Source of the DNA: Bemisia tabaci
Taxonomy: Eukaryota > Arthropoda > Insecta > Hemiptera > Aleyrodidae
Length of the DNA stretch: 64,000 bases
Direction of reading: 5' to 3'
Assembly: GCF_918797505.1 (NCBI RefSeq)
Contig: NC_092795.1
Location: 26,399,131-26,463,130 of the forward strand
In this document: in pieces, positions 1 to 10,311 of the stretch
How the letters are laid out: each line of letters begins with the position of its first letter
How positions within the stretch are numbered: position 1 is the stretch's first letter
Program-made: the position numbers and the translations under genes
The notes under the pieces: generated by a model
Seen by the model: only the letters and a program-made list of their open reading frames with translations
What the model was told of the DNA's origin: nothing
The model's database searches: none

Positions 1-378
1 ATATCCTATCTAAACCCATAGATCCTTTTTGCAAAAGTCCAATTTATGCATTGTGAGATGCACGATAAATGGCAACTCAATACGGGGAAAAAGCTTCGAG
101 AAAAAACCGGTACGTTTCGAGGTGCCACAACTTCCAATCGGCTTATGAAGAAAAAGAAAAGGACAAATTATTTAATTTTTTTTTTAATTTTTCCATGCGC
201 TCGGGAGACTTATACCGTATTATTGAGTCAAATAACCTATTTTTGAATATAAATATGCGACCCACCCCCCCCCCCCCCCGTCTCAGATCTCCTACTCAGA
301 ATTGTAACTATGTAGGCTTCGGGGGAAAAGATCTGCTTCAGGATCAATTTTGAATACGGCCCTTACAATATCGAGCAT
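1..378. other. AT-rich DNA, no gene seen
   Basis: No reading frame here resembles a known protein. It contains T-rich patches and a run of 15 C at 265-279. I see no inverted repeat or transposon end. Confidence 0.6.
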
Positions 379-405
379 GAACATATGCGCCTTGCGCATA
401 TGTTC
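379..405. repeat. Perfect 12-bp hairpin with 3-nt loop
   Basis: GAACATATGCGC (379-390), loop CTT, then its exact complement (394-405). Nothing nearby marks it as a terminator of a gene, and it is not an end of any repeat family seen elsewhere in the window. It may be the core of a small palindromic repeat or a cruciform-forming site. Confidence 0.85.
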
Positions 406-990
406 CGCTGCTGTGCGCCTTCAATCTGTTGTCTATGCAACGAGGACGATCGTTGAGTTCGATTAGTTGCATGCAAGCGCCTTCATCTTCTCCGCACGCC
501 TGCTGTATCGCATATTGGTCGAGTCAGATTACCCGAATTACATTTTATCGACAAGGTATCTCAGACCCTTTTCCAATATAGAGAGTGAAACTTAAAAGGA
601 AAACACTATGCGAGCACCCTTTTCCCTACGCAAAAGAAGGAGTATGTAAGTCGCGAAGGGGATGATTAGGTATTAGATCCCCGGAGGCACGAGATCCGAA
701 GGGACTCCAACAGGTGGAATTAGAATCTGGGAGCAGAATATTGGGATCGAGTGACAAAAGGCCTTAACCCCGGCCCCGGGGCAGGCCCTGGCGGGAGGGG
801 ATGGCGACCCGCTATTAACGCATCATTAAGGTCGGTAATTGCTCGCGCATCCCTCCCCTACTCCTCCCTCCGCCCCGCCCTTAGCCAAGCATCGATCGTC
901 CCTCAGGGATTCCACCGATTCGTCCTGTTTTGTCACCCGCGTCACAGCTACGGCACGCCCGCGGGACCGCAAGCGGTCTTTTTCACGGCA
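406..990. other. Unassigned DNA with a GC-rich island
   Basis: No gene recognised. 745-990 is a GC-rich patch with C-rich tracts and ATTAAC/TAATT homeodomain-type words, unlike the AT-rich flanks. It resembles the other GC islands of this window; a cis-regulatory role is possible but unproven. Confidence 0.4.
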
Positions 991-1247
991 GTGCCATGTG
1001 CAGGAAAAACGTTGTAAGGACATTCGAATGCTGACAAATTCCCTCGATAAGATATTTATTTTTGGGGAACGCTATGAAAATTTGTCCTTGAATTTTTTTT
1101 GTCGCAAAGTTTGGATTAAACTGTGGATAACATTTATGAAAAAGTCTGAGAAAAATGTGCGAGAATTCCCCCCAAAAATTTGGTTTTTATCAGCAAAGAT
1201 TTTGCAACGTCTGAATGTTTAAATGACGTTTTTCCGTTCCACGGCAG
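991..1247. mobile_element. Degenerate MITE, family G
   Basis: The ends are imperfect inverted repeats: GGAAAAACGTTGTAAGGACA near 1002 mirrors the 1220-1247 end, which closes with ACGGCAG. The inside has the family signature: a 'CTGACAAATTCCCTCGATAA' segment, T- and A-rich middle, 'TTTTTATCAGC' and 'GCAACGTCTGAATGTTT'. Better copies are at 20762-20998 and 39623-39881. No protein is encoded. This copy is older than those two because its outer ends are less matched. Confidence 0.6.
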
Positions 1248-1468
1248 GGCACCAACAGGTTGTGGAGACGCCCTAAAACCACCGAGATGATGTGGCGTTT
1301 AATACCAAGGTTACTAAGATCATAATTGTTGTTTTTCGCCGTGAAAGCGCCTATATAGATGTCTCTGCTCTATTGGCTTTTTATGTAACAAATTATGGAT
1401 GAGAGAATCGGTTGCACAATCTAGGCAAACCTATTGACACCCATCAAGCTTAAATTTTCAGCCTTCAT

Positions 1469-1732
1469 AGCGATAACAAAACTGCAGGAACGCGTATCTC
1501 AGTTTGCAACGTTCCACACTTACCGTAATAATTTATTTTTTTAAATGGAAAAACACTCATTATTTCTTCAAAATTCTCTGAGTTTTCTGTTCTGTGTGAT
1601 AAATATTCAGTGAAAATTTCAGGCAATACCGTTGGTTGGCTCTCATACATGCTGAAACATGCTGAAATACAGTAGGAGCGGAACTTTCGAAACACAGCAA
1701 GAGATATGAGATTTTGCAACTCCATCATCGAT
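1469..1732. mobile_element. MITE, family U (copy 1)
   Basis: An inverted-repeat element of about 260 bp. The left end carries CGCGTATCTCAGTTTGCAAC and the right end carries GGAGCGG, AAACACAGCAAGAGATATGA and CATCATCGAT. The same layout recurs at 49097-49324 and 53737-53992. It is non-coding. Boundaries are uncertain by about 10 bp. Confidence 0.6.
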
Positions 1733-1955
1733 ATGTAGTCGCCTCCCTAACAAAAAGTCGTAGCTACACTCTACGATGAACCCTGTCGTCCATAAAATTC
1801 AATGCTTTTCCCGGGCTCATCTCAGTGTGTAGTTACGCCCTTTTGTCAGCCGGGCAACGATGTGACCGTTCACGGCAAAGAGACCTTCGGAAAGAGACCA
1901 TAATCCTCAAAAGCGGAAAGAGAGTAATTAATACCATACAGAACAGAGAGTAAAC

Positions 1956-2032
1956 TGGACGTTTTTATGCTAAAAGGAAGTATGTCACATGCAACTATGC
2001 AGTTATAGTTCCTTTTACCATAAATACGTCCA
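1956..2032. mobile_element. Short palindromic MITE, family N (copy 1)
   Basis: TGGACGTTTTTATGCTAAAA at the left pairs with the complement at the right, which ends TAAATACGTCCA. Flanking AACT on both sides may be a target duplication, but the word overlaps the repeat end, so this is weak. Related elements are at 13371-13491 and 28684-28833. Confidence 0.65.
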
Positions 2033-2556
2033 ACTGTTCAATCATTTCGAGACAAAAAAAAAGTAAAAATATCAAACCTAAACTACATTATGGCAATTTG
2101 AAGTTAACAGTTTCAAAAGTACAGTGTCGAAATAAGACAGTACCTAAGGTATTAATCTATTATGTGAAACTCTGATCGTAAAATTTAAAGAAGTTACATT
2201 AATAATACAAGCATTAATAAATTATATTTTCATCTGCTCATTTTTTGGCTGAAACTTGGAGATGGCATTCTCTCACACTGATCGCCTTGCAATGGTTTTC
2301 AGAGTGAGATAAGGAGGGAGGAGGCTGTTGGAAAAAGTTGCCGAAAGCTGAACATGGGGGAGAGCCACTGAGGGAAGTCATCAACTTAACAAATTTACGG
2401 ATCAACGAGGATCTCGGCCAACTTACTTAACTTTCGTTTGATGTTTGCTGGGTCGGAGAAGAGGGATGAAAGAGGGGCAATGGGCGGCATGTGTAACCGC
2501 ACAGTGATACTACCGCATCATAACCATGTTTTGTTCTGTCCTCATAAGTTGGATAA
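2033..2556. other. AT-rich DNA, no gene seen
   Basis: No recognisable reading frame, RNA gene or repeat boundary. 2290-2480 is purine-rich and more GC-rich than its flanks. Confidence 0.5.
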
Positions 2557-2870
2557 GTCGTATTTTGTTCGGAGGCAACACTCGCAACATGTTGGGAAAA
2601 AGCAAGCAACAATCGCATTTTGTTCGGAGTTGTTTTGCGTTGTGGGGGCGGGGCTTATTTTCGCGCGCAAAATTTGGGTGCCCCTACAGCAACATTGTTG
2701 TTCAACAACTGCAACGTGCTCAGAGGCAAGTCGTTTCTATGTTGTTCCCCAAGACAACGCTGTTTTCTAACCTTGAATTGAAATTCGCTTTCTCATTGGT
2801 TGTTCAGAATCACGCAAAAGAAACAAGAAAAAAAAACAGAAACAATTTATTGTTTCGAACAAAATACGAC
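2557..2870. mobile_element. Inverted-repeat element with GTCGTATTTTGTTCG ends
   Basis: The 15-bp end GTCGTATTTTGTTCG (2557-2571) has a perfect complement at 2856-2870. The interior is rich in GTTG/CAAC words (GCAACA, TTGTTG), giving secondary inverted repeats. It does not encode a transposase, so it would be non-autonomous. No second full copy was noticed in the window, and no clear target duplication is visible. Confidence 0.55.
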
Positions 2871-3603
2871 AAAGGCATCTTTTTAGAGGAGGTTTCGAAT
2901 CTTAAAGATTAAGCCCATCTAAAGGATATTTACCTAAGAGGTAAAAGATACTCTGGAGGAACTGTGACGTCACCGTCCGACAGGCAGGCCGGAACGCCGG
3001 CAACTTTGTTGACAGTTAAGGCTCAGAGCCGATGTTCCGATTAGAATCGTGGTGATGAAGGGTGAGGGACGGCAGAGAGGGCGGTGGCGGGTAAATTTTA
3101 TTTCCAACGGTTTTGATTGCTAACAAATAAGGTTTGCTCCCCCGGCTGATGAAGCAGTTACATTCGAGGGATGAGGAGTCTGCCGGGCAGGGAAAGAGCC
3201 AGATGCGATTGATTCGCGGTGCTTGACCTCAATTTTTTTTTCTTCTTTTTTTTGGACACTGAGATTCGGAGAACATCATTGGAACTTTCGTATAGGAACT
3301 TTCGTACTTCATTCTTCATTCTTCTTTCGTCATCATTGGTACTTTCGTTTCACTTTTCGTATGGAACTTTTTATCTACCTGTTGGTTCTTGTCTTATTGT
3401 CTTGTTAGATACCTGCGATTGACTGACTTAGAGACTTTGTCTCTGTACTTTTGTCTTTTTCCTTTTTTCAAAAATTAAAGTTTGCAGTTAAGATTCTAAA
3501 AATCGTATTTCAAAACAATAATTACGGTATTACATACCGATAATTTCAATAAGAAGTAGAAATACTTATCATATGTTTTCCTCATTATTATAACTTTAAT
3601 CTA
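2871..3603. other. Unassigned DNA with GC-rich island and CRE word
   Basis: 2935-3215 is a GC-rich patch containing a perfect TGACGTCA (2965-2972), the binding word of CREB/ATF factors. 3230-3480 is T-rich with repeated ACTTTCGTA-like words. No protein or RNA gene is recognised. Confidence 0.45.
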
Positions 3604-3611
3604 GTGTTAGC

Positions 3612-4396
3612 CATGGCCGGATGTTACCTACTTGCCGCCCATGAGCCGCCTGTATTTTGCCGCCCCCTTCTCATTCGTTTTGAAACTCGATAAAAATCGT
3701 CAAATAAACATGTCAGCGGGAGAGGGGTGCATAAGAAGCATTTACTCGTGTTGAACACATATTTTGGGAAAGTCCTGTCAACACCACTAGCAAAAGTTCA
3801 CGGAACTTTGCGCGAAAGTTAAGTTCCGTAAACCTATCTCTGTGAGGACAAGACCTTCCATTCATAAGAAATGAGCGGAAAAATTCTGAAAGAACAAACA
3901 TAAATGTGGATCAATGATTTTAACTTCCACCGCCGCGCCACGCAGACCGCACCGTGTTAAACGCAATGCGTGAAGTATTCCGACAGTCTTGGAGGCGCTA
4001 TGCGTTTCAAGCCGACCGCTGCTGAACGCACTGTGTTTGATGCAATGCGCGAAGTATTCGTGCAGTTTTGTAAGCGCTAATATGTGTTACATGCCGATCG
4101 CCGCGCCGAGGGCTTCTCCTTTTCATCTCAAGTCCTCGTTATCATTTCTCTCTAAGTCGCGCCGTTCCAGGCTAAATTGCGTGTTTGGTTTCTCTTTTAA
4201 CTCGACTTATTGAAGGTGCTGTCTCTTGTATTATTAAGAGACGACAAAAGTAGAAATTACTATACTCTCAGAAAATTAGAGATTTTGTAGATTTTTTTTT
4301 TATACCTTCACTTTAAAAAATCGCAAATTCTTGCCGAACCTTAGAGTTGCCGCCATGGGCCGCGGCCCATGTGGCCACCCCGTTAATCCGGCCCTG
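3612..4396. mobile_element. hAT-type MITE, family D (copy 1)
   Basis: The 785-bp element is bounded by CATGGCCGGAT at the left and ATCCGGCCCTG at the right; the intact end is CAGGGCCGGATT. It is flanked by a perfect 8-bp duplication, GTGTTAGC, at 3604-3611 and 4397-4404. An 8-bp duplication plus CAGGG ends is diagnostic of the hAT superfamily. It has no transposase frame and so is non-autonomous. Inside are GCCGCC/GGGCGGC-type words near both ends and two units of the X module (about 3950-4080). Copies are at 30147-31020 and 45101-45948. Confidence 0.9.
3950..4080 (-). repeat. X module, two diverged units inside hAT MITE
   Basis: Two tandem units with the signature GCAATGCGTGAAGTATTC followed by GGCGCTA, read on the plus strand. 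The same unit is found in the other two hAT copies, in a pogo-like MITE (11119-11310) and on its own (53466-53636). Strand is given relative to the 53.5-kb copy. Confidence 0.75.
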
Positions 4397-4404
4397 GTGT
4401 TAGC

Positions 4405-6104
4405 AATAAGTCAATAGATACCCAAATTTAGTGTGGTAGTAGTGACATTATACATTGATCTATAGCAATAAACAAAACAAAAAAAAATCGTTTTTCTGCG
4501 ACGAAGCGAATTTTTGAAAATTCGAAAGTCTGGTTAGTTTCGAATTCAACTAAAATAAGCCTGATTTCATATTGCCGTTTCTTTTCGGGTTTCATTGTAT
4601 GTATTTAACTGGGACAGTTAGCAAAATAATTCTTTGGAACTTTCTGTGAATTTCTTCGAGATCGAACAAAAAGCAAGGGACTACGCCTCCTGACCGCTTT
4701 TCGATCCAACCCTCAGAAACGTTTCAAGCCTGATGCGTTATGCGTTACGCGCTACTCAGATGATTTTATATTATAGATCGAGCAAGAGGTAAGATATTCT
4801 CACAAAATCAAGTCTGGATGTCGCGTGATTTTCAATTAAAAATATATACCACGAGAGTAAATTAGACAACGTCTGCTCCCGTTAAAACCGTCCAAATCTT
4901 CTTCAGATCTTCTCTTTAGGTTATAGAAGATCCCTCCTCTCCAAAGCGAACATAAACAATCAGAAACGAAAATCATATTCAAATTAATACCTGGAGTGTA
5001 AGAGTTGTCCAGCAGAGGCATACTTTATTTGGAGCCAAAACTCCAAAAATCTCCTGAAATTTAATAAATCCGAAAAAATTGCCCCTTGAAAGTTGAACGA
5101 TAAAATGCACGGGGGAGGGGGCGAACTGAGTTCCCCTCCCTTCTCGAAATAACCCCCCTGGTCCCTGGCGTAGATTAAACTTTAACTTAAAAGGGATTCA
5201 AGGCAAAGAACTTAGATAGGAAGGACAGAGGCATGTTACTGGAAATCCAAGACGTTCGGTCGATTTGTTTATTCATTAAATATATTGGGACCCCTCCCCT
5301 CCCCTTTGCCCTCCGATCGGTAAACAGAGGTTCGGCGACGATGCGTCAGGTCATTAGAGGGGCCGATTGGTCGCGCCACACCCCGCTGAAATCTTAATTT
5401 TCTTGCCTCAGCTCATTAACAGCCACCCCCTCCCCCTCAATCCAGTCACCCTCCAGCGCCCTCCCACCCCGACGCTCATAATCCTCGTTATTAGCCCTAT
5501 TTATTTTACATTTTAGATCCATTACTGTCCTCGATCATACGTTCGCCGCCTCCGCCCGCTGAATTATCTGACTTAATCGTGATTCAATTCGTTTTGTTCG
5601 TCGCGCTTTTGTGGACGCTTCGCCCGAAATCGGCAACTTCTCTTCGTTATCGGATGTTTCTTACGCCGAGGATTATGCTCAAGCCTGTGTTTACAAGCAG
5701 ATCAGTGTTTTAAATTACTTTCCCTTTTAATGCTGGTTTCTGATGTTTGTTACTTTAGGTTGGTTGTTGCTGATTAAAGGACGCATCCCATTTTTATTCG
5801 CTTGCATATCGACGGCGCGCGGCGTAAGACCGCAATTTATTGCATATCGACGGAGTAGTCGGCAATCACATAACTCGGTTTGCGAGTCACCGCTTGAGAA
5901 TTGTTTAAATAATTATTTTGTCAAATTCTTTGTAACTTACCAGGTTGCCTTAAATGACTATGTGGGTCTAATGATGATTTGGTCATCGAACTTAACGTAT
6001 TCGAGTACCCTGAAACAAACAAAAATAATTTTACGATGAAATCTACGCCATAGTCTTTAAACAATGAATATAGGGACTGCTAATTTTTTCTTGTTGAAAA
6101 AAAG

Positions 6105-6106
<2 letters not shown>
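4405..6106. other. Intergenic DNA; GC island 5275-5640
   Basis: No convincing coding frame. 5275-5640 is GC-rich with C-rich strings, TTAATTTT and ATTAGCCC words, and TTTATTTTACATTTTA, a composition typical of the islands in this window. 5790-5870 has a short near-repeat of CTTGCATATCGACGG / TTGCATATCGACGG. Nothing else is supported. Confidence 0.45.

Positions 6107-6141
<35 letters not shown>
6107..6141 (-). repeat. Poly(A) tail of a minus-strand retroelement (35 T on plus)
   Basis: An uninterrupted run of 35 T. It lies at the expected 3' end of the R1-like coding remnant at 6367-6760 on the minus strand, so I read it as that element's poly(A) tail. It could also be an independent homopolymer. 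Confidence 0.6.
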
Positions 6142-6143
<2 letters not shown>

Positions 6144-6366
6144 TCATAGCGAAAATAGTTTATTAACACAGATTATTAAAAATGGTACTCAAAATCAGAA
6201 CATTAACAATACTCTTCAATTAATCTGAAATGAAGTTACTTACAGTATATATTTAACTATTTTTCTAAGAGAACCGGAACCCCAGCCGTGGCTACTACTT
6301 CGGTTTGTGTGGGGGTTGTGCATCCTATTGATTTGTTCCTTATTTCTAGTTTTTTCTAAAACTAAC

Positions 6367-6760
6367 CTATATACATATACCATGTTCCAATTCTTTTGTT
6401 TCCCAACATGACCTTAATAACTGTCCTCTTTTGATTTCGCGGTTCACTAGCCGCCTGTACCGTATCATCGTTTCCGAACGGAAAAATCGCTGCGAAGAAT
6501 CATGATCTGGATCGATCCCTCTCCGCGCCGCACATAAAACATCCTGATAGTCTTCTAATTCTGATTATTAGATATATCCAAAACAGCCGTGCCCTGTCAG
6601 GAACTGTGTCAATTATACTGGGACCCCATGTCCCCCTGTTTCATCCATCAAAAAAGTTACTACCGATTACTGTCTCTTGTCCACCTCTCTCGTCATCTCT
6701 CCAGTAGGTTTCATTGTAGCCATTTTCTAAATATCTTTGTCTAATCTCTCCCTTATCTCT
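6367..6760 (-). pseudogene. Non-LTR retrotransposon ORF2 C-terminal end (R1-like), decayed
   Basis: Read on the minus strand, one frame gives REVDKRQ, then GGHGVPV, a stop, then LTQFLTGHGCFGY (around 6584-6615). It continues through two stops to ELEDYQDVLCAA, DPDHD, FFRSETMIRYRRL and WETKELEHG, ending near 6367. The 'LTQFLTGHGCFG' string and the following Cys/His-bearing segment (C..C...DPDH...F) are the conserved region downstream of reverse transcriptase in R1-clade and related LINEs. The Cys-His finger is damaged and at least four in-frame stops are present, so it is dead. About 230 bp of 3' UTR-like DNA and a poly(A) run (6107-6141) follow. The reverse transcriptase and endonuclease domains are not visible, so the copy is 5'-truncated, the usual fate of LINE insertions. 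A G-run at about 6800-6811 lies just upstream. Confidence 0.7.
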
Positions 6761-6810
6761 ATTTATTCCAGTAGTCTTACTCCTCTCCTCAACATCATTC
6801 AGGGGGGGGG

Positions 6811-7604
6811 GGATGCCGTGATTAAGATCCAAGCATAATCAGAACATGTCCCCGATACCCGCTGCAGAGTGACAACTTTAAAGTCTTAATGTCATTCTGA
6901 TAGTTTTAACATTTTTCTTTAAATTTAATTCCATCTGCCCATATTTGAAGTCCGTAAAAAATAATTGACATGATGGCATTTACAATTAGTGAAAAAAAGG
7001 GTTTGGGCATCTTGATTCTCCTTTTCCTATTGAAATATGGCTCGGGGTTTTTCTGAACAACCCAACCCAAAGTACCTCAATTTACGCGTAGCAATGGAGG
7101 ATGCGCACGAGTGTAGTTCAAAGGTTTTAAACTTTCTTCCCGAAGAATCTATAAACTTGAGTGAACGGATAACTGATAATATTTATGAGCTTCAACGAAA
7201 TAAGGATTAGAAAACTACATTAACTTTGTGACTTACTTCATGCTAAGAAACAAAACTTTGGGGGCATTGTAATACCTGATCATGAGTTAATTCGATCACA
7301 TTTCATTATTTGACCCAAAAAGGTTGTCAGAATCGACAACTTTTTAAGAGGAATAGATTTTGAAAGATGCTCACCCGTTTGCCTTAGATGATTGTGTGGA
7401 TCTAAAGATGATTTTGTCATCGACGACAAGGAATTTGAATAGCCTGGAACAAAAAAGAACACCCAATGAATTATTCATTATCTGCATATTTTCAGGGAAG
7501 AAGTAAAGGGGCGCAAAACGTTTTTGTTGCAAATAAAAAGGAAATATTTTTCTCTGTTTTTTTTTCAAAAATATTGATCATAGGAATCAGAATGTAGCAA
7601 ATTT
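6811..7604. other. AT-rich DNA, no gene seen
   Basis: No protein similarity recognised and no clear element ends. It may include older, unrecognisable LINE sequence upstream of the R1-like remnant. Confidence 0.45.
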
Positions 7605-7833
7605 CATAAGATATCTGTAAGTGCCAAATTTCCCTCGATAAAATGCTTATTTTGGTGAAAAGTTATGAATATTTTTCCAGGAAACTTTCAGGAAATTCAG
7701 GTGAAATTGCTAACAAAATGATCTGAAAAATTGGAAGGAAAACATTCATCAGTTTACGAGAAAATTTATGTTTTATCAGAGGAAATTTGGCAATGCCTAA
7801 AGGTTCATACGGCTTTCTTCCTAAGCACTGCAG
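7605..7833. mobile_element. Degenerate MITE, family G
   Basis: It shows the family signature GTGCCAAATTTCCCTCGATA near the left and TTTATCAGAGGAAATTTGGCA, then GTTCATACGGC, then TAAGCACTGCAG at the right end. The left terminal repeat is lost. A second partial end-like string (GTTCATACGTCGTTTTCC) follows at about 7902-7920. Confidence 0.55.
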
Positions 7834-9250
7834 AATTCGTATTTACCTTATCTTCCTCTCAAAAATGAACATTATATCGGAGAGCTTTGGCGACATTTGG
7901 ATGTTCATACGTCGTTTTCCCTCAACTCGGCAGAGCTACCCCGGACGGTTGCTGGCCATCGGGCCCGATTGAATTGAGAGGCATCTCACGTAGCAGGTGG
8001 GTGCCCGGCCTGGGCGTGCGATCGGATAAAGATCCCAACCCCTCCGCACCACCTCTCGCCTCCCTCTCCTCCCCCTCCCCGTCGGACCGAAAGAGAGCGG
8101 AATTAATAGCGGGCTGAATGGGAAGGAATCGGAGCGTAATTAGAGCTCGCAATCGGGAGTTGAGCGCATTTAAATTCTCGCGCCTCGCATCTTGCGCCTG
8201 CAACCGCGGCCCCGCAACCCGCACGTCTCTCTCGTTACGATTACTGCGTCGCTGTCGGATCTCACACTATATGCCTGAATTGTTAGGGAGACAACTTGGT
8301 TTTGAATCGTAACTATCAATCATATAGAGGTAGGTCCGGATTGGATGACAGTTTTATGATAATTTCCACAGAATATATTCTGTAAAGACGAAAAGTAGGG
8401 AAAAATTAACATCCCTCATTTAATTTTGTGGTTATTCCAACTAGACTAGAAAATTTAATTTTGACTGTACTTTTTTGGGGGGAGGGAGGGGGGGGGGTGT
8501 TTTCTCATTTCTAGCCAAGAACCATTACCTACAATTTTTTCTTATGAGAACTATAGCCAAGATATCACACCCTATTGATGAACCATTTATGTTAATCGTC
8601 CATGTACCAAAAATGAGTGATAATCACGTCGTAAAATTGAAAAAGCTCATACATAAAACCTCGTATCTGAACAGGAAAACTAATGTCACATGTGCTGTTT
8701 CTACATTGAGCATGTAATGGTATTTCCTAGTTGTAAAATTTAATCCGCTTCATTTCAACCACGCAATCTTAGCTTCTGTAAAATATAATCTTTTCAACCG
8801 CTTTCCTCCTAATTCTTATTCTCCGTCGAATCCAACTTGACAGATTGAGTCCATTGTTTCAACCTCTCTTTCATCATTGCTGTCGAGGCCCGCGGGGGCA
8901 CTCCGGCAACGAGGATCTGTTGAGTTGAAGTCACAGTTTAGGTGCGTAAAAAAGGTTGCGAAGCGGGCGGGGCGGAAGGTTAAAAGGTACGGAGAGCGAA
9001 GGCACTTGAGCTGGTAATTGTTAGGGTTACATTGAAATGCGAACGGGGGCGTCCGAGAGAGGCGAGAGTGGAGCCGGAGGAAAGGAATCCCGTGTTCGGG
9101 GCACACGCTCCATCGAGCAAGCTAAACACCGCCAGGCGCCCCCTCGCCCGGGCCCCTTTGTCATACGCACCTTCCGCCCCCTCCCTAGCGCCCTTCGATC
9201 ATCCATCATAGGGTGCTGCGAAAGCTCACGACCTTTTTCAAAATTAAGTA
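7834..9250. other. Intergenic DNA with two GC-rich islands
   Basis: Islands at 7915-8280 and 8870-9240 are GC-rich with TAATTAGAGC- and AATTAATAGC-type words, pyrimidine strings and no conserved frame. 8476-8499 is a G-rich run capable of G-quadruplex formation. Short open frames across the islands follow base composition, not a protein family. Confidence 0.45.
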
Positions 9251-9257
9251 ACTCATG

Positions 9258-9803
9258 AGAGAGATGGACTTCTGGCGTAGATCCGCTGGTATTTCCAGAA
9301 AGGATCGCATCAGAAATGAGACGGTACACTGGAAAAAAACACATTTGATCTTGAGTCCAGACTCTTGAAAACATTGACAAGAAAAACTACTCTTGATTCA
9401 ATCAGATTTAAGCTTAAATCAAAAGGAAATCCGATCAAATTAAGAGGCTTGGTTCTTGATTTAAGCTTGAATCTGATCGAATCAAGAGTATTTTTTCTTG
9501 TCGATGTTTTTAAGAGTCTGGACTCTAGATCCAATGTGTTTTTTTTCCAGTGTACGGTAGATCATGGATGCCAAACAGACCTTCGTGCATGACATTAGAA
9601 CGAGACAACTTATTTGATATGGTCATGTTCAGAGAATGGCAGGAGACAGGTTGCCGAAGAAGGTCCTTGATTGGGTTCCTCCTGGGAGAGGACGCAGAGG
9701 GCGCCCAATGAGAGGTTGGAGGGAGGGGATCGAAGCAGAAATGCTAAGGTGCTCAATGCCCCAAGGTTTGTGGTTCGACAGAGAGCAGTGTAGGTTAGGT
9801 TAG
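9258..9803 (+). pseudogene. Non-LTR retrotransposon ORF2 C-terminus, split by a MITE
   Basis: The first part (9258-9326) reads MDFWRRSAGISRKDRIRNET. After the 226-bp MITE at 9327-9552 and one TA copy are skipped, the same frame continues: a stop, IMDAKQTFVHDIRTRQLI, a stop in place of the usual Trp, then YGHVQRMAGDRLPKKVLDWV, then PPGRGRRGRP, then GWREGIEAEM. It ends with TAG at 9801-9803. The '(W)YGHV-RM....LPKK' block is the standard C-terminal tail of many arthropod LINE ORF2 proteins, downstream of reverse transcriptase. The two stops show it was already inactive. It is followed at once by three TTAGG-type units (9791-9808). Clade assignment (RTE, Jockey or other) is not possible from this tail. 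Confidence 0.8.
9327..9552. mobile_element. Palindromic MITE, family E (copy 1), inserted in LINE
   Basis: 226 bp, almost completely self-complementary, from CACTGGAAAAAAACACAT to ATGTGTTTTTTTTCCAGTG. The target duplication is TA (9325-9326 and 9553-9554). It interrupts the LINE frame exactly at that TA, which confirms both the boundaries and the duplication. TA duplication suggests mobilisation by a Tc1/mariner-type transposase. Copies are at 52907-53141 and a half copy at 53633-53726. Confidence 0.9.
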
Positions 9804-9808
9804 GTTAG
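9791..9808 (+). repeat. Short TTAGG-type run
   Basis: TAGGTTAGGTTAGGTTAG gives three units of the arthropod telomere repeat. It lies on the stop codon of the LINE remnant, so it is more likely a LINE 3' tail or chance than a relic telomere. Confidence 0.6.
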
Positions 9809-10250
9809 AAGTCGTAGAGCGCGAGGGAGTGCTATAAAGCGACCTACATGTACGAGTATGTATGTAAGTAACTCATGAGCAGCAAGCATTGGACTGAAGA
9901 GGGGTCAGCCGGCAGGTCAAAGATTTTGAGGAGATGGTTGGCCCAGAGTGATCAGATGGACCAGCAGGCCAATTGCTGAAATTATGTGTTTGTATGTAGG
10001 ACAAAATAGACTAAGATGGAGTGAAACTATACACTTGGTTGGTTTGAACTATTTTATTAGTCGGCTATGTTGATTGGACGACCGGCAACTGCATTACGAG
10101 GCGCACTACTACACTACTTCTTCGCCTATGAGTTTCCTAGTCAATTATTTAGACTGATGAAGAGCTCACTACACAACCTGCAGTCGTTGAATCGACATAG
10201 CTCATATCGTAACTCGTCGGAGTCGAGTATCTATCGTATCTCACTGAGTC
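9809..10250. other. Intergenic DNA, possible old LINE 3' sequence
   Basis: No frame is conserved. GTAAGTAACTCATGAG at about 9864-9881 repeats the word just upstream of the LINE segment at 9246-9260, so this may be a duplicated or second decayed LINE copy leading into the match at 10251. Confidence 0.35.
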
Positions 10251-10310
10251 GGTATTGCCAGAGGGGATCGCGCTCAGAATGAGTCGGTACATGAGGCAAT
10301 GGATACATAA
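10251..10310 (+). pseudogene. Short second LINE ORF2 remnant
   Basis: Translation from 10251 gives GIARGDRAQNESVHEAMD. This aligns with GISRKDRIRNETVR.IMD of the LINE tail at 9285-9570. The match is only about 18 codons but falls in the same order and spacing, so I read it as a diverged copy of the same type of element. It has no intact ends. Confidence 0.45.
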
Positions 10311-10311
10311 C

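Noticed and set aside
9791..9808. Interstitial telomere
   Set aside because: Only three TTAGG-type units at the end of a LINE remnant; too short to be a telomere relic.
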